From an uncultured Bacteroidales bacterium (lineage in GTDB: Bacteria > Bacteroidota > Bacteroidia > Bacteroidales > Paludibacteraceae): 54,327 nucleotides of DNA. Shown here piece after piece: positions 49,842-54,327 of the stretch (its first letter is position 1; each line of letters opens with the position of its first letter). The DNA lies in assembly GCA_902799185.1 (NCBI GenBank), contig CADBZO010000008.1, positions 1 to 54,327 of the forward strand, in the 5' to 3' direction. The position numbers and the translations under genes are program-made. Below the pieces are notes generated by a model, which was not told where the DNA came from, searched no databases, and worked only from the letters and a program-made list of their open reading frames with translations.

Positions 49842-51305
49842 ATGAAGATTCAGTTCATAGGAGCCACCCGCGAAGTGACCGGCAGCAAGCATCTTATTAC
49901 AACCGATTCGGGTCATACGATCCTTCTCGATTGCGGTATGTATCAGGGCAAAGGCATGGAGACCGATGCAGCGAACCGTGACCTCGGTTTCGACCCTGCT
50001 GCGCTCGATTGTGTCGTTCTGTCCCATGCGCATATAGACCACTCCGGGCTCATTCCGTATATCGTGAAAAAGGGCTTTAAGGGCGATATATACTGTACTC
50101 CGGCGACGCGTGACCTCTGTGCGCTGATGCTGACTGACACCGCTTTTATCCAGGAACAGGACGTGCGGACGTACAACAAGAAGATCGACAAGCAGTATCC
50201 TCACAAGGAGAAAGGCAAGAAATACAAGATAGAGCCTCTCTACGACCAGCATGACGTACAGAAGGCGATGAGGCATTTTGTGACCTACAGTTACGATCGC
50301 CGGTTCCGGCTTTTTGACGACGTGCTGCTGACTTTCACCAACTCCGGTCACATGCTCGGCGGCGCTATCTGCTCCCTCGAAATATACGAAAAATCCACCC
50401 CCTCACTCAAAGGGGAAGACGGGAAGGGGTTCCGCTGGAAAAGGCTTTGCTATACCGGCGATATAGGCCGTCAGCACTGCCATATACTCCCGCCTCCGCA
50501 GCTCTTCCCGCAATGCGACTACCTCATCTGCGAATCGACCTACGGCGACAGGTTGCACGACGAACAGATGGTGACGGAGGAGCAGTTGTTAGGCGTAGTG
50601 GAGGACACCTGCGTCTATCGCAAAGGGCAACTCCTGATCCCTTCTTTCTCGGTCGGCCGAACCCAGGAGATTGTCTATGTGCTGAACCAACTCTATAACA
50701 ACGGTTCTCTGCCGCATATACCGGTCTATGTGGATTCTCCGATGAGTACCAACGCCACTCAGATCTTCCGTATGTACCCCGACGAGCTGTCCGACGAGGT
50801 GCGCGACACCATGCAGTTTGACCCCGATCCGTTCGGCTTCAACACCCTCCGGTATATCACCGACATACGCGATTCGAAGGCGCTTAACCACAAGGATGAA
50901 CCCTGTATCATCATCTCCGCCTCGGGAATGTTGGAAGCCGGACGTATCAAACACCATGTGGCGAACCATATCTCCGACCCGCGGTGCACGATCCTCATCG
51001 TCGGTTACTGCGAGCCGTCCACCCTCGGTGCACGTATCCAGCAACCCGGACTGCAATGGATATCCATCTTCGGTCTGGACAGGAAAATCAAAGCCCAGAT
51101 CACCAAAATAGAAGGTTTCTCCGGTCACGGCGATTACCAAGAGATGATAGATTACTTCACCCGTTCTCTCCAGATAGACCAGGTTCAGCGCGTCTTTGTC
51201 GTTCATGGCGAAGAAACGGCTGCCGAGGCGTATAAAGGCCATCTGGAGGAAGCCGGTTTCCGTAACATCTCCATCCCCGAGAAAGGCGAGGTGGTAGAAC
51301 TATAA
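49842..51305 (+). CDS. Metallo-beta-lactamase fold hydrolase with beta-CASP/RNA-specificity domain
   Basis: 487 residues. Metal motif SHAHIDHSGLIP (about residue 61-72) in the N-terminal lactamase domain, the beta-CASP domain in the middle (IPVYVDSPMSTNA, about 297) and the C-terminal SASGMLEAGRIKHH and GYCEPSTLGARI, FSGHGDY. This is the CPSF-like family of probable RNA endo/exonucleases. Residues about 184-198 are encoded by a GC-rich repeat (TPSLKGEDGKGF), probably inserted. A single gene under its own promoter, with two envelope/replication genes following. Confidence 0.9.
   Translation: MKIQFIGATREVTGSKHLITTDSGHTILLDCGMYQGKGMETDAANRDLGFDPAALDCVVLSHAHIDHSGLIPYIVKKGFKGDIYCTPATRDLCALMLTDTAFIQEQDVRTYNKKIDKQYPHKEKGKKYKIEPLYDQHDVQKAMRHFVTYSYDRRFRLFDDVLLTFTNSGHMLGGAICSLEIYEKSTPSLKGEDGKGFRWKRLCYTGDIGRQHCHILPPPQLFPQCDYLICESTYGDRLHDEQMVTEEQLLGVVEDTCVYRKGQLLIPSFSVGRTQEIVYVLNQLYNNGSLPHIPVYVDSPMSTNATQIFRMYPDELSDEVRDTMQFDPDPFGFNTLRYITDIRDSKALNHKDEPCIIISASGMLEAGRIKHHVANHISDPRCTILIVGYCEPSTLGARIQQPGLQWISIFGLDRKIKAQITKIEGFSGHGDYQEMIDYFTRSLQIDQVQRVFVVHGEETAAEAYKGHLEEAGFRNISIPEKGEVVEL
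50399..50415. repeat. GC-rich repeat inside the beta-CASP gene
   Basis: CCCCT and AGGGG with a 7-nt loop, flanked by ACCC and GGGAAGGGGTT. The stem is weaker than in the other members of the family, which may mean an older insertion. Confidence 0.55.
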
Positions 51306-51325
51306 CTAATAAACAAAAGCATATT

Positions 51326-52321
51326 ATGAACAAGAAGTATTGGATTATACTGGCGCTGTGGATACCGATGGCAACCTTTGCGCAAGTGCGAAACAGCGTG
51401 TACGAAGCGTATATCAACACTTGGCGTGAGACTGCGGTACAACAGCAACAGGACTACGGTATCCCTGCCTCTATCACCATGGCGCAGGCGTTGCTGGAGT
51501 CTGCTGCCGGCAAGAGCGAACTGGCGGTGAACGCGAACAACCATTTCGGTATCAAGTGTACGAGCGAGTGGTTCGGCGGCGTGTATTATTATGACGATGA
51601 CAGCAAGGGCGAGTGCTTCCGGCAATACAGCGATGCGGCGGAGTCGTTCAAAGACCACTCCCTCTTCCTCAAACGTCCGCGGTACATTACCTGTTTTGAA
51701 ATTGCCATAGAGGATTACGAAGGCTGGGCGCACCGCCTTAAAGCTTGCGGTTATGCCACCGACCCGCTCTATGCCTCCAAACTGATCAAAATTATCGAGG
51801 ACTACAAACTCTATGAACTGGATAAGAGCGAAGAGCAAAAGAAACCTCTGAAAGCTACGGTGGTGACCCAGGCGCCGGTGATTGCCGTGATCAGCCAAGA
51901 TCCCGAACCGGAGTATGTGGAGCCTCTTTCCGCCAAGGCGGAGAAAGAGAACTTCATGTTGATGCACCCAATCAAGCGATGCAACGGAATGAATTATGTC
52001 ACCGCCCGTGAAGGCGACACGTATGCCAATGTGGCGTTCCGCCTGAACGTGCGCGAGCGAGACCTGAGAGAGCATAACGATGCCCTGGGGCGCGAGATGA
52101 AAGCAGGAGACCGTATTTTTCTGGGAGCCAAGCGAACCTATGGCGCCAATGTGTACGTATGGTCTCACCCCGGGCAGACACTATGGGAGTTGAGCCAGGA
52201 GGAAGGTGTCCGACTCTCGTCCATTCAGAAATATAACGGCCTGGAGCCTTCCGTCCGTACTTTCAAGACCCGACAGAAGATCTACCTCAAGAAAGTCAAA
52301 GAGGAGCATGTCCGCTACTAA
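51326..52321 (+). CDS. Glucosaminidase-domain protein with LysM motifs
   Basis: 331 residues. A signal peptide (residues 1-20, ending TFAQ) sends it to the periplasm. The FlgJ-like N-acetylglucosaminidase domain spans about 40-165 (PASITMAQALLESAAGKSEL with the catalytic Glu, NNHFGIKC). Two LysM-type modules follow: EGDTYANVAFRLNV (about 230) and HPGQTLWELSQEEG (about 280). It cleaves peptidoglycan glycan chains. It overlaps the following DUF721 gene by 14 nt. Confidence 0.9.
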   Translation: MNKKYWIILALWIPMATFAQVRNSVYEAYINTWRETAVQQQQDYGIPASITMAQALLESAAGKSELAVNANNHFGIKCTSEWFGGVYYYDDDSKGECFRQYSDAAESFKDHSLFLKRPRYITCFEIAIEDYEGWAHRLKACGYATDPLYASKLIKIIEDYKLYELDKSEEQKKPLKATVVTQAPVIAVISQDPEPEYVEPLSAKAEKENFMLMHPIKRCNGMNYVTAREGDTYANVAFRLNVRERDLREHNDALGREMKAGDRIFLGAKRTYGANVYVWSHPGQTLWELSQEEGVRLSSIQKYNGLEPSVRTFKTRQKIYLKKVKEEHVRY

Positions 52322-52601
52322 CACCATGTCTATAGGCGAGGCACTGATCTCGTATATCCGCGAGAGCGGGTTGGAGCAGTCTGTGCTGGATGTGCAGATA
52401 GAGGAGGTGTGGCCGAAAGTGATGGGGGAGACCGTGAAGCGTCTCACCCGCTCCGTGGAGGTGAAGAACGGCGTGCTTATCGTGCATGTCAACTCCGCCG
52501 CCCTCAAGACACAGCTTTTTGAGAACCGGTTCGAACTGGTCCGTAAACTGAACGAAGCCGTCGGAGCTCCGGCATTAAAGGATTGTAGAATATTGGGGTG
52601 A
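52308..52601 (+). CDS. DUF721 (DciA-like) protein
   Basis: 97 residues from ATG 52308; a further ATG at 52326 (MSIGEALI) is possible. The blocks WPKVMGETVKRLTRSVEVKN and LIVHVNSAALKTQLFENRF are the DUF721 signature. Related proteins (DciA) load the replicative helicase DnaB in many bacteria; the Bacteroidetes versions are short like this one. It lies between a cell-wall hydrolase and mutS2, 10 nt before the latter. Confidence 0.85.
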   Translation: MSATNTMSIGEALISYIRESGLEQSVLDVQIEEVWPKVMGETVKRLTRSVEVKNGVLIVHVNSAALKTQLFENRFELVRKLNEAVGAPALKDCRILG

Positions 52602-52611
52602 TTGATGATTT

Positions 52612-54327
52612 ATGATTTATCCTGATAATATAGAACAGAAGATAGATTTTGCGGTGATCCGCGAGGAGTTACGCCGCCGCTGTACCTCGCCGTTGGGCGT
52701 AGAGCGCGTGGAGGCAATGCAGATGGAGACGGAGTACGAGACGGTAAACCGTCTTCTTTTGCTGACCGACCAGATGCGTGAGGTGCAGTCGGACCCGATG
52801 CTGACTTTCCCCCGCGGGGAGATCCATGACCTGCGTGAGGCCGTTGCCCGTATCCGCGTAGAAGGGTTGTTTCTGGACGAGGCGGAGTTGGACGAACTGC
52901 GCAAGACCCTTGCTTTTGCCGTGGAGTTAGAGACTTTCTTCGCCGCATTGGACGAGAAGCGTTATGCGATGCTGAAGGCTCTGACGGTGACGGGAAATGG
53001 ATTACGGGAGATCGTCAAAGCCATAGACGGCATCTTGGACCGTTACGGGCGTCTGGCAGACCATGCCTCGCCCGAGTTGGCGCGGATAAGAAGGGAGATG
53101 GTGAACCTGCAAGGCAGCGTGGGACGTACTTTGGCCTCTATCCTCCGTCAGGCGAAGGCGGACGGTCTGGTCGATTCCGACGCTACGCCTACGCTCCGTG
53201 AGGGGCGTCTGGTGATCCCCGTTCCGCCCGGCTACAAACGCAAGATAGGCGGTATCGTGCACGACGAGTCGGCTACCGGCAAGACCGTGTATATAGAGCC
53301 CCAGCAGGTAGTGGATGCCAATAACCATATACGTGAACTGGAAGGCGCCGAACGTCGCGAACGCGTCCGTATCTTACAGACGGTCACCGCCTTCATCCGT
53401 CCCCACACCGATGCCATCTTTGCCAGTCAGAAGATGCTCGGCGAGGTGGATTTTCTCTCTGCCAAAGTGTCGCTGGCGAACAGTCTGCATGCTATCCGAC
53501 CGGAGTTATTGGACAAGCCGCTACTGGACTGGAGCGACGCGCGGCATCCGGTACTATGGCTGCATTACATGCCGCAAGGCAAGACGGTCGTGCCCCTTTC
53601 GGTGCGGTTGCAGGCGGAAGAGAACCGCGTGCTGGTCATCTCCGGTCCCAACGCCGGCGGTAAGTCGGTCTGTCTCAAGACGGTAGCTTTGCTGCAATAC
53701 ATGCTCCAATGCGGTCTGTTAGTGCCTGTCTCGGAGCAGAGCAGGGCCGGTATCTTCAGCCGGCTGATGATTGATATAGGCGATGAGCAGTCCATCCAGG
53801 ACGAGCTGTCCACCTATTCCTCCCATCTGCGTAACATGCGTACGTTCCTGCGGGAGGCGGACGAGCGCAGCCTCATCCTCATCGACGAGATGGGTACCGG
53901 CACGGAACCGCTTATCGGCGGCGCCATCGCTGAGGCTATTCTGCGGGAGCTGGTGAACAGAAAGGTATTCGGTATCATCACCACCCATTATACCAACCTC
54001 AAGCATTTCGCCGAACAGACGCCCGGTGTGGTCAACGGCGCGATGCTGTACGACCGCGGTGCGATGCGTCCGCTCTTCAAACTCTCCATCGGCCAGGCAG
54101 GCAGTTCATTTGCTATCGAGATAGCCCGCCAGACAGGGCTTAGCGAAGAGATCATCCGTTATGCAACGGAGCTGGTGGGAGAGGAGCATATCGATTATGA
54201 CAAACAGTTGCAGGACATAGCCCGCGACAAACGCTACTGGGAGAACAAACGGCAGTCTATCCGACAGAAAGAGAAGACTTTGGAAGAACGTATCGCCCAG
54301 TACGAGGAGCAGATGAGCGGTATCAAA
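52612..54327 (+). CDS. mutS2: MutS2 family ATPase (partial, continues past window)
   Basis: 572 residues are visible from ATG 52612 (MIYPDNIEQKIDFAVIR) with no stop before the window edge. N-terminal MutS2 domain, then the ATPase with Walker A SGPNAGGKSVCLK (about residue 344) and Walker B LILIDEMGTGTEP (about 422), and ITTHYTNLKHFAE (about 456). The start of the long helical stalk follows (QLQDIARDKRYWENKRQS). The C-terminal KOW/Smr nuclease part lies outside the window. Roles known for MutS2 are anti-recombination and ribosome rescue; which applies here is not readable. Confidence 0.95.
   Translation, partial: MIYPDNIEQKIDFAVIREELRRRCTSPLGVERVEAMQMETEYETVNRLLLLTDQMREVQSDPMLTFPRGEIHDLREAVARIRVEGLFLDEAELDELRKTLAFAVELETFFAALDEKRYAMLKALTVTGNGLREIVKAIDGILDRYGRLADHASPELARIRREMVNLQGSVGRTLASILRQAKADGLVDSDATPTLREGRLVIPVPPGYKRKIGGIVHDESATGKTVYIEPQQVVDANNHIRELEGAERRERVRILQTVTAFIRPHTDAIFASQKMLGEVDFLSAKVSLANSLHAIRPELLDKPLLDWSDARHPVLWLHYMPQGKTVVPLSVRLQAEENRVLVISGPNAGGKSVCLKTVALLQYMLQCGLLVPVSEQSRAGIFSRLMIDIGDEQSIQDELSTYSSHLRNMRTFLREADERSLILIDEMGTGTEPLIGGAIAEAILRELVNRKVFGIITTHYTNLKHFAEQTPGVVNGAMLYDRGAMRPLFKLSIGQAGSSFAIEIARQTGLSEEIIRYATELVGEEHIDYDKQLQDIARDKRYWENKRQSIRQKEKTLEERIAQYEEQMSGIK

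Noticed and set aside
1-54327. tRNA and rRNA genes
   Set aside because: I looked in all gene-free stretches and saw no cloverleaf or rRNA-like sequence; this is by eye, and a tRNAscan run would settle it.

Overview
The window reads as chromosome of a Bacteroidales bacterium. The support is the Bacteroidetes-type promoter (TTTG, then TAnnTTTG 24 nt further on) in front of most transcription units, the near absence of Shine-Dalgarno sequences, and the gene set: type III glutamine synthetase, class III fructose-bisphosphatase, both the DapL and Ddh routes to diaminopimelate, a HU - basic mini-protein - RNase E/G block, two acyl-ACP thioesterases and WbsX-type glycan genes. I cannot name a genus.

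Layout. 1-480: the end of an unidentified gene, a large inverted repeat made of 7-nt units, and an 11-nt tandem repeat. 485-9018: glnA, pyrG-dapF-dapL, glmS, ddh (nitrogen, pyrimidine, amino-sugar and peptidoglycan precursor supply); dapL has lost part of its C-terminus. 9049-11142: fbp on the minus strand. 11327-18350: a membrane protein, an acyl-CoA ligase, coaX, an outer-membrane protein, a TPR protein, lptC and fabG (envelope and lipid functions). 18431-21714: two GH13 alpha-glucanase lipoproteins on the minus strand, divergent from an M20 dipeptidase. 23295-23792: a promoter, several strong RNA hairpins and terminators, and no convincing gene, probably one or more non-coding RNAs; a MITE-like 119-bp element follows. 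24790-26166: an AAA/DUF4143 ATPase. 26499-39758: a visibly AT-richer polysaccharide cluster (epimerase, acyltransferases, glycosyltransferases, ATP-grasp, WbsX, HAD-like protein) with a second DUF4143 ATPase on the opposite strand inside it. 40075-44612: a DUF2520 protein, mutY (convergent and overlapping), HU, a 29-residue basic protein and RNase E/G. 44652-49745: a five-gene minus-strand operon (thioesterase, SDR, S9 peptidase, thioesterase, orphan ribonucleotide-reductase C-terminal domain). 49842-end: a beta-CASP metallo-hydrolase, a LysM glucosaminidase, a DUF721 protein and mutS2, cut by the window edge.

The most unusual feature is spread over the whole window. Short arrays with a 7-nt (sometimes 8-nt) period, each array with its own unit sequence, sit at gene junctions and often supply the stop or start codon. 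The same kind of array, and a second family of GC-rich palindromes, also lie in frame inside conserved enzymes (GlmS, Fbp, the M20 peptidase, MutY, a glycosyltransferase, a thioesterase, the beta-CASP protein). In MutY one array falls inside the iron-sulfur cluster loop. This resembles heptanucleotide STRR repeats of cyanobacteria and in-frame Rickettsia palindromic elements, but I know of no described system that combines both.

A second theme is promoter architecture: two divergent promoter pairs share a single palindromic -33 element.
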